A DNA stretch of 17,175 bases from an uncultured Blautia sp. (GCA_946538475.1 CAMNGN010000025.1:1-17175), one strand, 5' to 3'. Positions 6,541 to 13,846 are shown, counted from the stretch's first letter. The notes: generated by a model from the sequence alone, not told the origin. Program-made: numbers and translations.

Positions 6541-7233
6541 TCAGACTCCTCCCGGCTGAATATCTGTCGGCGTTTCTTCACCACTATAACCCGCCTTAAT
6601 ATCCTCGATGTCTTTCTCAAGCTTTTCTACGATCGGCTTCAGCTCCTCATCAACCGTTTTTACAGCCGGCTTCAGCTCCTCATCAACCGTTTTTACCGTC
6701 GACTTCAGCTCCTCATCAAGCGTATTCACAGTTGATTTCAGCTCCTCGACATCCTTTTCAGACATCTTCAGCTCCTCGATATCCTCCTGGACTGTGCCGA
6801 TCCTTTCGCTCATCACGGCTGCCGTACTGTCCATATTGGCAGTCTTTTTACTGAAGGCGACACAGACGATCACCAGCGCAATGAGCGGAATAAGTGCCGC
6901 TGCAGCTGCCGGGATCAGCATCGAAGTAAAACTTCTGCCTTCAGACGTCGGGGTCTGTCCGGCCATCAGCTCACGCAGGCTGATCTGCTCTTTCTTCAGC
7001 TCTTCGTTCTCCTGTTTAAGAGCTTTTATTTCTTTTGACATGGCAGCGATCTTTGCAAGGATGTCCTCCGGTCTTTCCGGGAATGTCAGCTCAGACAGAG
7101 AGGAAGCCGCTGCTTTTTGTCCTTTGCCGTTCCTGAAGGTTTCAATCTGTACAAATGTGCCGCACGGGCGGCCGCAGGAAGGACACTCTTTTTCGTCCCC
7201 CTTAAGCGGGTGATTGCAATAAACACAGTACAT
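6541..7233 (-). CDS. Zinc-ribbon / coiled-coil / single-pass membrane protein, first gene of the operon
   Basis: The function is not recognised. The 230-residue protein begins with a zinc ribbon (Cys3, Cys6, Cys17, Cys20: CVYC...CPSCG), followed by a coiled coil (about 58-90, rich in KEIKALKQENEELKKEQ), one transmembrane helix (about 105-128) and a second coiled coil (about 133-214). The last carries near-identical 11-residue units of the type ELKxxVKTVDE, then a short Gly/Pro tail. With a cytosolic zinc ribbon, the repeat coil would be outside the membrane, a layout suited to a sensor or anchor. RBS AAAGGAG lies seven bases before the ATG. It follows the predicted promoter at 7276-7303 and heads the PP2C/kinase/vWA operon, so it is a plausible input component; this is inference. 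Confidence 0.8.
   Translation of the reverse strand: MYCVYCNHPLKGDEKECPSCGRPCGTFVQIETFRNGKGQKAAASSLSELTFPERPEDILAKIAAMSKEIKALKQENEELKKEQISLRELMAGQTPTSEGRSFTSMLIPAAAAALIPLIALVIVCVAFSKKTANMDSTAAVMSERIGTVQEDIEELKMSEKDVEELKSTVNTLDEELKSTVKTVDEELKPAVKTVDEELKPIVEKLEKDIEDIKAGYSGEETPTDIQPGGV
6638..6736 (-). repeat. 33-bp tandem repeats coding an 11-residue coiled-coil unit
   Basis: Three consecutive 33-base units (6638-6670, 6671-6703, 6704-6736) each begin CTTCAGCTCCTCATCAA in plus-strand view, with a partial fourth after 6736. The two units nearest 6638 are almost identical, so duplication is recent; the third has diverged. Eleven-residue periodicity suits a hendecad coiled coil, so copy-number change would alter coil length in frame. 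Confidence 0.8.
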
Positions 7234-7275
7234 GTAGATTCTCCTTTATATGAGTCGGTCCGGTTTCTTTTTCTT

Positions 7276-7303
7276 AGAATATCATATGTGGCAAAAATGT
7301 CAA
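7276..7303 (-). promoter_or_regulatory. Promoter of the zinc-ribbon/PP2C/kinase/vWA operon
   Basis: On the minus strand, TTGACA (7303-7298, perfect consensus) and TATTCT (7281-7276, four of six) are 16 bases apart. The start point would be near 7269, about 36 bases before the ATG at 7233. No other gene start lies between it and the operon. Confidence 0.5.
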
Positions 7304-7308
7304 AGGAA

Positions 7309-7338
7309 ACCGATAATCCGCTGCGCTGCCTGCCGGAG
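7309..7338. repeat. Short palindrome, second REP-like family, copy 3
   Basis: AACCGATAATCCGCTGCGCT followed by GCCTGCCGG matches the pair at 3730-3797, especially 3768-3797 (shared ATCCGCT and CGCTGCCTGCCG). Ends CCG/CGG and inner parts can pair. It lies just upstream of the -35 box of the operon promoter and directly beside the long palindrome starting at 7339. Confidence 0.6.
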
Positions 7339-7446
7339 TGAAACAGGGGGATGAAACAGGGGGACGGTTCCTCGTTCCACGGGTCAAAGAGATAATGCAT
7401 CCAATACACTATCACCCGTGGAACGAGGAACCGTCCCCCTGTTTCA
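7339..7446. repeat. Long REP-like palindrome 2, 33-bp perfect arms, with a duplicated end
   Basis: Bases 7352-7384 are the exact reverse complement of 7414-7446, with a 29-base loop. The core GGGGGACGGTTCCTCGTTCC differs from palindrome 1 at one base, so both belong to one family. The outer 12 bases of the left arm (TGAAACAGGGGG, 7352-7363) are repeated directly at 7339-7350, a 13-base tandem step. The right arm ends in the TGA stop of the AEC permease (7444-7446), so the hairpin begins with the stop codon of that gene. No T-run follows. Confidence 0.85.
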
Positions 7447-8379
7447 CATAAACACCGCCTGAAACAGCGCGATCACCGCCGGCATCGTCACTATACACAA
7501 AAATGTACCAAGCACATTATATATACTCGACTCCACCGGCTCCACATCGTACACCACCGCCAGCTGCGACACCGTCGACGATGGCGGAGCCGAAAGACTC
7601 ATCATCCCGGCCATAAGCATCGGTGCGAACACCGGATAGCTCCTCAAAAACCCGCTGACAAACAGCAGCAGGATCGCTGCAAGCGGGAACACCACAAGCC
7701 GCCCGGCCAGGATCAGCCACGCCTTTTTAAAGGTAAACACGCTGCGCAGATCTCTCTGCGTGATGACCATACCCACGACCAGCATCGAAGCCGGGCCGAC
7801 CATGGACGAAAAGCCCTGCAGGGCTGTCGCAGGAACATCCGGAATGTGAATGCCTGTGATCATCAGGATAAGACCGACAAACACAGCGATCACGTTGGGA
7901 TTAGTCAAAGCACTCTTAATATGAAAGCCTTTTTCCCCTCGTATCGTCTGGTACCCATGAGTCCAGATGAGCAGATTAAAAGGAATCTGCACTGCGCTGG
8001 CGTAAAAGACCATCTCACGTCCAAGCGTCATCTCGATCAGCGGAAGCACGAGATTGCCCACATTGCTGTAAACCAGCGTTGCTTCGTCGATCCGTGTCAG
8101 CCCGAAAGGTCGTTTCAGGATCTTGGTCAAAACGATCCATATCAGATAGATAAGTGTGGAAAAAACCAGCACAGCCAGAAATCCTCTGAGCCGTTCCGGC
8201 GTAACCTCGATCTGAAATGCATTGACGATGAGGCAAGGCTGAAGCACATATACCACTAACTTAGAAAAGGGCTTGCTCTCCTCAGCAGAGAGCACGCCCA
8301 CCTTAACAATAATATAACCTACAACAACATACAAAAGCATCGCGGCCAGCTTGCTGACCAGAGTGATAATCAGTTCCAT
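7444..8379 (-). CDS. AEC (auxin efflux carrier) family permease
   Basis: The 311-residue integral membrane protein has about ten hydrophobic segments in two halves of five, as in the AEC family within the bile/arsenite/riboflavin transporter group. Typical features are the opening VVGYIIVKVGVLS, the motif LVVYVLQPCLIVNAF (helix 2), NVGNLVLPLIE with conserved Asn-Pro residues, TNPNVIAVFVGL, and the C-terminal APPSSTVSQLA. Family members move organic acids, such as malate, or amino acid derivatives; the substrate here cannot be told. The ATG at 8379 follows a weak purine-rich site (AGAGAAGAGAG). It is likely a single-gene unit: its stop codon forms the edge of a long palindrome, and a 7-bp inverted repeat lies upstream. 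Confidence 0.9.
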   Translation of the reverse strand: MELIITLVSKLAAMLLYVVVGYIIVKVGVLSAEESKPFSKLVVYVLQPCLIVNAFQIEVTPERLRGFLAVLVFSTLIYLIWIVLTKILKRPFGLTRIDEATLVYSNVGNLVLPLIEMTLGREMVFYASAVQIPFNLLIWTHGYQTIRGEKGFHIKSALTNPNVIAVFVGLILMITGIHIPDVPATALQGFSSMVGPASMLVVGMVITQRDLRSVFTFKKAWLILAGRLVVFPLAAILLLFVSGFLRSYPVFAPMLMAGMMSLSAPPSSTVSQLAVVYDVEPVESSIYNVLGTFLCIVTMPAVIALFQAVFM

Positions 8380-8426
8380 CTATTCTCTCTTCTCTATTCC
8401 ATTTTTTCCAAATGATACATAATCGA

Positions 8427-8447
8427 TGATCATCCACCTTATGATCA
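8427..8447. promoter_or_regulatory. 7-bp inverted repeat upstream of the AEC permease gene
   Basis: TGATCAT (8427-8433) and ATGATCA (8441-8447) are a perfect inverted repeat with a seven-base spacer in the 85-base gap between the AEC start and the stop of the secreted-protein gene. Such spacing suits a dimeric repressor site. It could instead be a weak 3' hairpin. No convincing -35/-10 pair was found around it. Confidence 0.35.
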
Positions 8448-8464
8448 CAGATCAGACTGTGCGT

Positions 8465-9727
8465 TCACGCATCCGGCTGTACACTCGACAGCAATACGGC
8501 AAGTACATTTGACAGGAGCTCCGGATCGGAATCGGGATAGTAACGCGCCTCAAAATACATAAACCCGTTATCAAACTCCTCGGTAAAGCAGGTGACTCTT
8601 ATTTCTTTACCGCCATCTTCAAACGAGTACATCAGCGCATACATGCCCGGATTGCCTTCCACAGGCTGCGGCCCGACCGGCTCATTCACGATCGTCTTCC
8701 CTTCAGTCGCGTTCTTCGCTATGGTGTTAAGATATGCTTCGCCGTCATTGCTCCAGTCATTATAGGACGCCAGGATGAACGGAAATCCGGTATCCGTCAG
8801 CTCGACGATCGTACTGCCGTAGTCGGAAGTACGGGCAGAAATCCCCTCGGGACAGCTGAAGCTGAAACCCTTGACATCATTGTGATAGCTCACAAGTCCC
8901 GCGGCATCATCAGGTGCCTGCGTTACCGGTTCAGACTCGGGAGTATCATCCTGCGGCGTTTCAGGCTGCGGCGCCTCCGTTTGCGGCCCCTCAGGCTGCG
9001 GTGTTTCAGGCTGCGGCACAGTTCCGCCGTTCTCATAATAATAAGGATCGCTCACAAAAGAAGCAACCGCCAGATCCAGCGCATTGAGAGTTGCCTCCCT
9101 CTCGTCCTGAATATACTTTGCGGTAAAGCTCACGCCTCTTCCGTCGATCACATCATAAATCCTGACCAGATCGATAATATATCCCTGCAGGAAATAAGAA
9201 TAGATTCCCGCCGCGACCTGCTTTCCGCCGATTGCAAAGTGATCATACGTATCATAGCTGATCAGATCCGGCCCGTACTGATCGATTATATGCGGGGTAA
9301 ACACCTCTTCAATGTACTCGACCGGGTCAAGCACATCTCCCGAGCTATATACCATCACATAAGGAATGTACCCTTCATTCTCTGTAAAGATAGTGATTCC
9401 TTCCGCATCGTCATAGGCAGTGACATATTCCGGCAGACATTGCAGCGAAAACCCCATCTGCGGGCAGCTTACCGTCTGCAGCTCCTGCCCCGGCGCTTCG
9501 GCAGCAAAAGCCTGCGGAAGGACATCCGGCCCTTCCCCATAAAGCGAAGACGGCGCATCCGCCATAGCCCCGGCCTCAAACGAATTCTCTGCCGGTTCCT
9601 GTACAGCAAAAACCTCGCTTCCGCCAACCCCGGCCGCGATATCCGCAAGGCCGCTCTCAGCAGATACAGAAGTGACCAAAAGTCCTGCAGTGACAAGTGC
9701 AGTGAGGCACAACAGTTTTTTCTTCAT
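8465..9727 (-). CDS. Secreted protein with two similar domains joined by a Pro/Gln/Glu linker
   Basis: This is a 420-residue product of unknown function. A signal peptide is clear: MKKK, a hydrophobic core and a signal peptidase I site after VSA (residue 23). There is no lipobox or LPXTG, so it is probably released or loosely wall-bound. Domain 1 (about 86-225, CPQMGFSLQCLPEYV...) and domain 2 (about 278-417, DVKGFSFSCPEGIS...) start with the same GFS(F/L)xC motif and have alike strand patterns, which suggests an internal duplication of a PsbP/DUF1795-like fold. The linker (about 235-272) repeats PQPETPQ-type units. The ATG at 9727 is chosen for its GGAGGAGG site and signal peptide; the frame continues upstream to 9889 but crosses the promoter and a palindrome. 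Confidence 0.75.
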   Translation of the reverse strand: MKKKLLCLTALVTAGLLVTSVSAESGLADIAAGVGGSEVFAVQEPAENSFEAGAMADAPSSLYGEGPDVLPQAFAAEAPGQELQTVSCPQMGFSLQCLPEYVTAYDDAEGITIFTENEGYIPYVMVYSSGDVLDPVEYIEEVFTPHIIDQYGPDLISYDTYDHFAIGGKQVAAGIYSYFLQGYIIDLVRIYDVIDGRGVSFTAKYIQDEREATLNALDLAVASFVSDPYYYENGGTVPQPETPQPEGPQTEAPQPETPQDDTPESEPVTQAPDDAAGLVSYHNDVKGFSFSCPEGISARTSDYGSTIVELTDTGFPFILASYNDWSNDGEAYLNTIAKNATEGKTIVNEPVGPQPVEGNPGMYALMYSFEDGGKEIRVTCFTEEFDNGFMYFEARYYPDSDPELLSNVLAVLLSSVQPDA

Positions 9728-9796
9728 AATCAACCTCCTCCATTTGACGCAAACAACCAATGATAAAGCAACTGTCAGAATAAAAATCATATATTT

Positions 9797-9825
9797 ATTA
9801 TCTCGAAAATATCGAGACATTGCAA
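9797..9825 (-). promoter_or_regulatory. Promoter of the secreted-protein gene with a palindrome in its spacer
   Basis: On the minus strand, TTGCAA (9825-9820, four of six) and GATAAT (9802-9797, five of six) are 17 bases apart. A perfect inverted repeat, TCTCGA (9801-9806) with TCGAGA (9812-9817), occupies the spacer and touches the -10 box. A protein bound there would block RNA polymerase, so repression is a reasonable guess. Confidence 0.5.
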
Positions 9826-9866
9826 GGTGTTTTCCGCTTTGGCAATGAAAAAAGTTGAGCAGCGCA

Positions 9867-9931
9867 CGGGGACAGATTTCCTCACTCATCCTGCGGCATA
9901 ACCGCGGGCCGAGTCAGAGAACCTGTCCCCG
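9867..9931. repeat. REP-like palindrome 3 (imperfect arms) beside the glycosyltransferase stop
   Basis: CGGGGACAG (9867-9875) pairs exactly with CTGTCCCCG (9923-9931), and GCGG (9893-9896) with CCGC (9902-9905), with scattered mismatches between. The right arm reads CAGGTTCTCTGACTC on the minus strand, and the GGGGAC...TTC core relates it to palindromes 1 and 2. It starts eight bases past the glycosyltransferase stop codon and lies upstream of the secreted-protein promoter, so it could separate the two transcripts. Confidence 0.7.
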
Positions 9932-9939
9932 CAACTCAC

Positions 9940-12900
9940 TCAACGCCTTTTCAGCATATGGTATACTTTCTTAGCCCCACGGTACGCAAACTTCGCCCCC
10001 GCACGGATTTTTCTCTCAACCCTCTCCTCGATCCAGTAGAAAGATCCCTTCTTAAGCGCCTCGATCTCTCTTCTCTGGCGCTCGATCTCTTCCTTCTGCG
10101 CCTGCTTATCGGCCTCGAGCTTTTTGATCTTGATCCCGCGCTCACGCTTCGTAGCCCACAGATCAAGCCTCTCGTTCTTCAGGTTGTCGTTCTCTCTCTG
10201 CACCTTGCCGACAGCACTCTTCTTGGCCTTGTTGGCCTCGTCGACCTGCACGTCCATGCGATAGAAAAGATACTCGTCCGCATCCATCGCCATGATATTG
10301 ACAAGCTGATCGTACTCGCTCTCGTCGGTGAAATACAGCACATCCTTGCCGGTGATGCCCAGATCGTCAAACCACTCATTTTTCAGCTTGTCAAAAAGCT
10401 TATAGTAGGACTCACCCTTGATGGTGTTCAGGTTCCAAAGTGAGAAATGAAGAGCATAATCGATGAAATCTCTCTCATATCTCTCAAACAGTCCCCACTC
10501 TTTGAGCTGCGTCCTGAGCGCCACAAGCGCATCGTAGAAGCAATGCCAGCTCAGCTCACGGCTGACCGAAAGACTTCTGCCGTCGTCCACTCTTCTGTGA
10601 TGTGCAAGCACCATATCCAGAAGCGAGATCCTCTCTGCTTTTACGATGGCCGAGAAAACAAACAGCATATCGTTGGTCGTCCTCTGTACCTGGAACTGCA
10701 GATTGTTTTCACGCACAAAATCAGCCTTGAAGATCTTGTCCCACGGCCAGCCCACAAAGGCCCTGAAAATATCCTTCGGGATATCGCTGCCCGCAAACGG
10801 ACGCTCCGCCGGAAGCAGCTTGTCCTTCACCGTAAACTGTGCCGGCTCATAAGACTGTTTTTCGACAAAATACTGATCGCTGCGGAACACGAGAATATCA
10901 CTGTTCTCGGTGTGCGCCTTCTCATAGCTCCTGCGCAGCATCTCGGTATCGAAGAAGTCATCCGCATCGAGGAACGCCAGATACTCACCCTTCGCATACT
11001 GCATACCGGTGTTTCTGGCCGCACCTGCACCCGCATTCTCCTGATGGATGGCCTTCACACGGCTGTCCTTCGCTTCGTACTCTTTGAGGATCTCAAAAGT
11101 CTCATCCTCGGAACCGTCGTCCACGCAGATAAACTCCGCCTTGATCTCTTCCCTGGTAAGAAGCGAATCCAGACATTCTCTGATGAAAGGCGCCGCATTG
11201 TACGCCGGAACGATGACCGACACCCTGATCTTTTCATAGTAGGCATCGGGATCCTCAAGGATCTCGTTCAGCATCATCCAGAGCCTCGGTCCGAGCAGTT
11301 CCTCATCCATCTTGCCCTGCGCCATCGGCTCTCTGAACTCGTCGCAGATATGATGCAGATAATCTCTCTTCAGGCTCTCTTCCAGACGATAATACGTCAT
11401 GCTGAAGCTGTTAAACTTCTTAAAATAGAAGATCTTTTCGTACTTTTTGACCAGCTTCGGCTCCTTGCTGATGATGTTCCAGAGGAACTTGTACTCCTCT
11501 GTATGCGCATAGAATTTGCCCTTGCTGAACATGGATGCGTTCGGATTGTCACGCCTGTACATGTACATCGGCTTGTCGCAGAACATGATACGCTCGGCGC
11601 GCATGAATGTCTGGAACCAGAAACCGATATCCTGATAGGACGCCCCCGGGGATTCGTGATGACGGATATGCCATTTGTTCAGGAAATCCCTGTTGTAGAT
11701 ACCTGTCCAGGTGTTCATCATAAAGCCGAACACTTCGGTCTCTTCGGACGGATTTATCACCCGGCCATAATAAGTCTTGTCATTCGAAAGACGCACAAGT
11801 TTTTTGTCCATCTTTCCGTTTTCTCTGATCCAGAAACGGGAGAAATCGGATTTGACAAGATCCAGATTGCTCACATGAGCGAGCTCGTAAAGCGTCTCGA
11901 ACATATCATAAGGCACATAATCATCCGGCTCCAGAATACCGATGTATTCTCCTCTCGCGGCGTCGATACCGACGTTCATCGAATGACCGTAGCCCGTATT
12001 CTTCTTTGTGATGATGCGGATACGTCTGTCGACCGTGGCATATTCCTTCATGATTGCCATGGATTCATCCGTCGAACCGTCGTTCACGCAGATGAACTCC
12101 ATATCCTTCATTGTCTGGTATGTCAGACACTGCAGAGCATGGTTGAGATAGTCCTCCTGGTTGTAGACCGGAACGATCACACTGACCTTGGGAGACTCGC
12201 ATTTTTCGAAGAAAACATCCTTGATCTTCTCTGTATTATCGGCGACCGGCTCGATCTTGCCTGCCTCTTTATCGCTGATCAGGTTGTTCAGATTTCTCCT
12301 CTGGTCGTCGATAAAGTAGTAATTGAGGCCCTTAAAGAACTCTACGGTATCCGCAACGACTTTTTCTCCGTAAGTCTCGTCGATACAAAGTCTCTTGCAC
12401 CAGTAGACGATATCGTTCAGCTCGGATCTGATGATCCTCTTAAAGATATCCCTGTCAACGTTGTCCTCCAGCAGCTGCTTTTCGATGATCTTAAAGGAGT
12501 CCATCTGGCACTGGAAATGAATGGCACGCTGCCCTACGAGGGAGCCTGACATATTGACCCTATGCACCACAAGCCTGTCCCTGCACGCCGCCACACGAGG
12601 CGCGGTGGTCATGACATGCATGAAGAAAGAACGGTCATTGACACATCTCAGATTGTTAAAGGTGATGTTGTTCTCAAGCAGGAAACTGCGCCTGTAGATG
12701 CCGGTCCACGGGGTAACGCAGAGCTTAAAACGCGCATCGCTGTCAGAGATGGCAAGCAGTCTGTGGAAGTCTCCGGGCGTGAGCTTATTGAGAGAATAAT
12801 CATTGTTCTCGACCGTAGTCTTCAGCTCTTCATCGTAGGCGATGCCCATAAATTTAAGGCAGTCAAGATCCATCTTGACAGCTTTATGGTAGATCGCTTC

Positions 12901-13200
12901 GTACGCATAATTGAGCACATAGTCGTCGGCGTCCATAAAGTGCACGTACTCACCCTGTGCAACCTTAAGGCCGTTATTGCGGGCAACTCCGGCATACTGA
13001 TTTTGCTGGGTGAGCAGTTTGACACGCTCGTCTCTTTCGGCATATTTTTTAATGATACTTCGGGAATTGTCCGTCGAGCCATCGTCGACACAGATTACCT
13101 CGATCTCTTTAAGTGACTGTTTAAGTATGGTGGTCAGCGTCTGATTCAAATACGCTTCGGCATTATATACCGGAATGATAATTGAAATTTTTGGGGCCAT
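9940..13200 (-). CDS. Three-domain family 2 glycosyltransferase with C-terminal coiled coil
   Basis: The 1086-residue protein holds three GT-A fold (GT2) modules. Module 1 starts ISIIIPVYNAEAYL (about 5), with VDDGSTDNS and the DxD-type FMDADDYV (88-95). Module 2 starts VSVIVPVYNQEDYL (about 339), with VNDGSTDES and ILEPDDYV (422-429). Module 3 starts VSVIVPAYNAAPFI (about 660), with VDDGSEDET and FLDADDFF (743-750). In module 2 the first Asp of DxDD is Glu, which may alter donor use. Residues about 986-1050 are a charged coiled coil, and the last 35 are strongly basic (KKVYHMLKRR), perhaps for membrane or complex contact. No transmembrane helix was seen. Such proteins elongate surface polysaccharide or teichoic-acid-like polymers from nucleotide sugars at the inner membrane face. 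The ATG has GAGGAA upstream. It stands alone rather than in a visible polysaccharide cluster. Confidence 0.92.
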   Translation of the reverse strand: MAPKISIIIPVYNAEAYLNQTLTTILKQSLKEIEVICVDDGSTDNSRSIIKKYAERDERVKLLTQQNQYAGVARNNGLKVAQGEYVHFMDADDYVLNYAYEAIYHKAVKMDLDCLKFMGIAYDEELKTTVENNDYSLNKLTPGDFHRLLAISDSDARFKLCVTPWTGIYRRSFLLENNITFNNLRCVNDRSFFMHVMTTAPRVAACRDRLVVHRVNMSGSLVGQRAIHFQCQMDSFKIIEKQLLEDNVDRDIFKRIIRSELNDIVYWCKRLCIDETYGEKVVADTVEFFKGLNYYFIDDQRRNLNNLISDKEAGKIEPVADNTEKIKDVFFEKCESPKVSVIVPVYNQEDYLNHALQCLTYQTMKDMEFICVNDGSTDESMAIMKEYATVDRRIRIITKKNTGYGHSMNVGIDAARGEYIGILEPDDYVPYDMFETLYELAHVSNLDLVKSDFSRFWIRENGKMDKKLVRLSNDKTYYGRVINPSEETEVFGFMMNTWTGIYNRDFLNKWHIRHHESPGASYQDIGFWFQTFMRAERIMFCDKPMYMYRRDNPNASMFSKGKFYAHTEEYKFLWNIISKEPKLVKKYEKIFYFKKFNSFSMTYYRLEESLKRDYLHHICDEFREPMAQGKMDEELLGPRLWMMLNEILEDPDAYYEKIRVSVIVPAYNAAPFIRECLDSLLTREEIKAEFICVDDGSEDETFEILKEYEAKDSRVKAIHQENAGAGAARNTGMQYAKGEYLAFLDADDFFDTEMLRRSYEKAHTENSDILVFRSDQYFVEKQSYEPAQFTVKDKLLPAERPFAGSDIPKDIFRAFVGWPWDKIFKADFVRENNLQFQVQRTTNDMLFVFSAIVKAERISLLDMVLAHHRRVDDGRSLSVSRELSWHCFYDALVALRTQLKEWGLFERYERDFIDYALHFSLWNLNTIKGESYYKLFDKLKNEWFDDLGITGKDVLYFTDESEYDQLVNIMAMDADEYLFYRMDVQVDEANKAKKSAVGKVQRENDNLKNERLDLWATKRERGIKIKKLEADKQAQKEEIERQRREIEALKKGSFYWIEERVERKIRAGAKFAYRGAKKVYHMLKRR

Positions 13201-13253
13201 TACAGTTCCTCACTTCCCTTATCTGTATTATTTCGGTGTGCATGAAACCTCAT

Positions 13254-13287
13254 TATCCATTGTAAGGAATATCAATTTTTATGGATA
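13254..13287. promoter_or_regulatory. 7-bp inverted repeat in the gap before the glycosyltransferase gene
   Basis: TATCCAT (13254-13260) and ATGGATA (13281-13287) are perfect inverted copies 20 bases apart in the 108-base gap between the GNAT stop and the glycosyltransferase start. A GATAAT-like -10 box on the minus strand overlaps the left copy, but no well-spaced -35 was found. It may be an operator or a weak 3' hairpin of the GNAT gene. Confidence 0.3.
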
Positions 13288-13308
13288 GGCGATTCTTTTC
13301 GTGTATTC

Positions 13309-13818
13309 TTACAGGATCTTTTCCATCCCTGTCTTTTGTACGCCCATGCCCATCGCCTCGTAAAAGCCGCGGGCGCCGGGATTGCATTCCCACACGTTGA
13401 GCGTCACGTTATAACAGCCCTGCGAACGGGCATACTCCTCGGTAAACCGGTAAAGCTGCTGCCCCACATGCCTGCCGCGTGCCGTCTCCTCCACGCAGAT
13501 ATCGTCGATGTAGAGCGTCTTCATATCCTGCATCAGGCGCTCGCCGGCATGCTCCTGCATGATGCAGAAGGCATGTCCGAGCACCGTTTCGCCGTTTATA
13601 TTTACCGGAATGTCGGAAGACAGATCCGCGATCCTGTCCACGCAGACAAAGACGGGCGTATTTTCGTCCTCCAGGATGGCTTCGAGCTCCTGCTCCGTAT
13701 ATTTTGTGGTCGGGCCCTTGAACAGATCGGGCCTTCCGTTATGGTGCACCATGTTGACCTGCACCAGCAGATGCATGATTCCTTTGATGTCTTCCTTCGA
13801 TGCCTTTCTCACATGCAT
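13309..13818 (-). CDS. GNAT-family N-acetyltransferase
   Basis: The 169-residue cytosolic protein transfers an acetyl group from acetyl-CoA to an amine. The acetyl-CoA binding motif A is seen as DDICVEETARGRHVGQQLY (105-123), with RGRHVG as the R/Q-x-x-G-x-G/A loop, and motif B as NPGARGFYEAMGM (146-158). The substrate is unknown; a small molecule or a ribosomal/protein N-terminus are both possible. The ATG at 13818 is preceded by AAGGAGACAGGAC. It starts 28 bases after the phosphoesterase stop and is the last gene of the four-gene operon. Confidence 0.9.
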   Translation of the reverse strand: MHVRKASKEDIKGIMHLLVQVNMVHHNGRPDLFKGPTTKYTEQELEAILEDENTPVFVCVDRIADLSSDIPVNINGETVLGHAFCIMQEHAGERLMQDMKTLYIDDICVEETARGRHVGQQLYRFTEEYARSQGCYNVTLNVWECNPGARGFYEAMGMGVQKTGMEKIL

Positions 13819-13846
13819 GTCCTGTCTCCTTCTCTCAGCGCCGGGT

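Noticed and set aside
6495..6620. N-terminal extension of the PP2C phosphatase
   Set aside because: It overlaps the end of the upstream gene, lacks a ribosome site, and the basic sequence is not PP2C-like. The ATG at 6494 has a good site.
7234..7443. Riboswitch or attenuator before the kinase operon
   Set aside because: The structured part lies upstream of the predicted -35 box, and the leader after the start point is only about 36 bases, too short for a known riboswitch.
9728..9889. N-terminal extension of the secreted protein
   Set aside because: It would read through a promoter and palindrome and would bury the signal peptide inside the protein.
10447..12549. 700-codon open frame on the plus strand
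   Set aside because: It is wholly antisense to the three-domain glycosyltransferase, has no ribosome binding site and no recognisable domain. Codon bias of the real gene explains the lack of stops.
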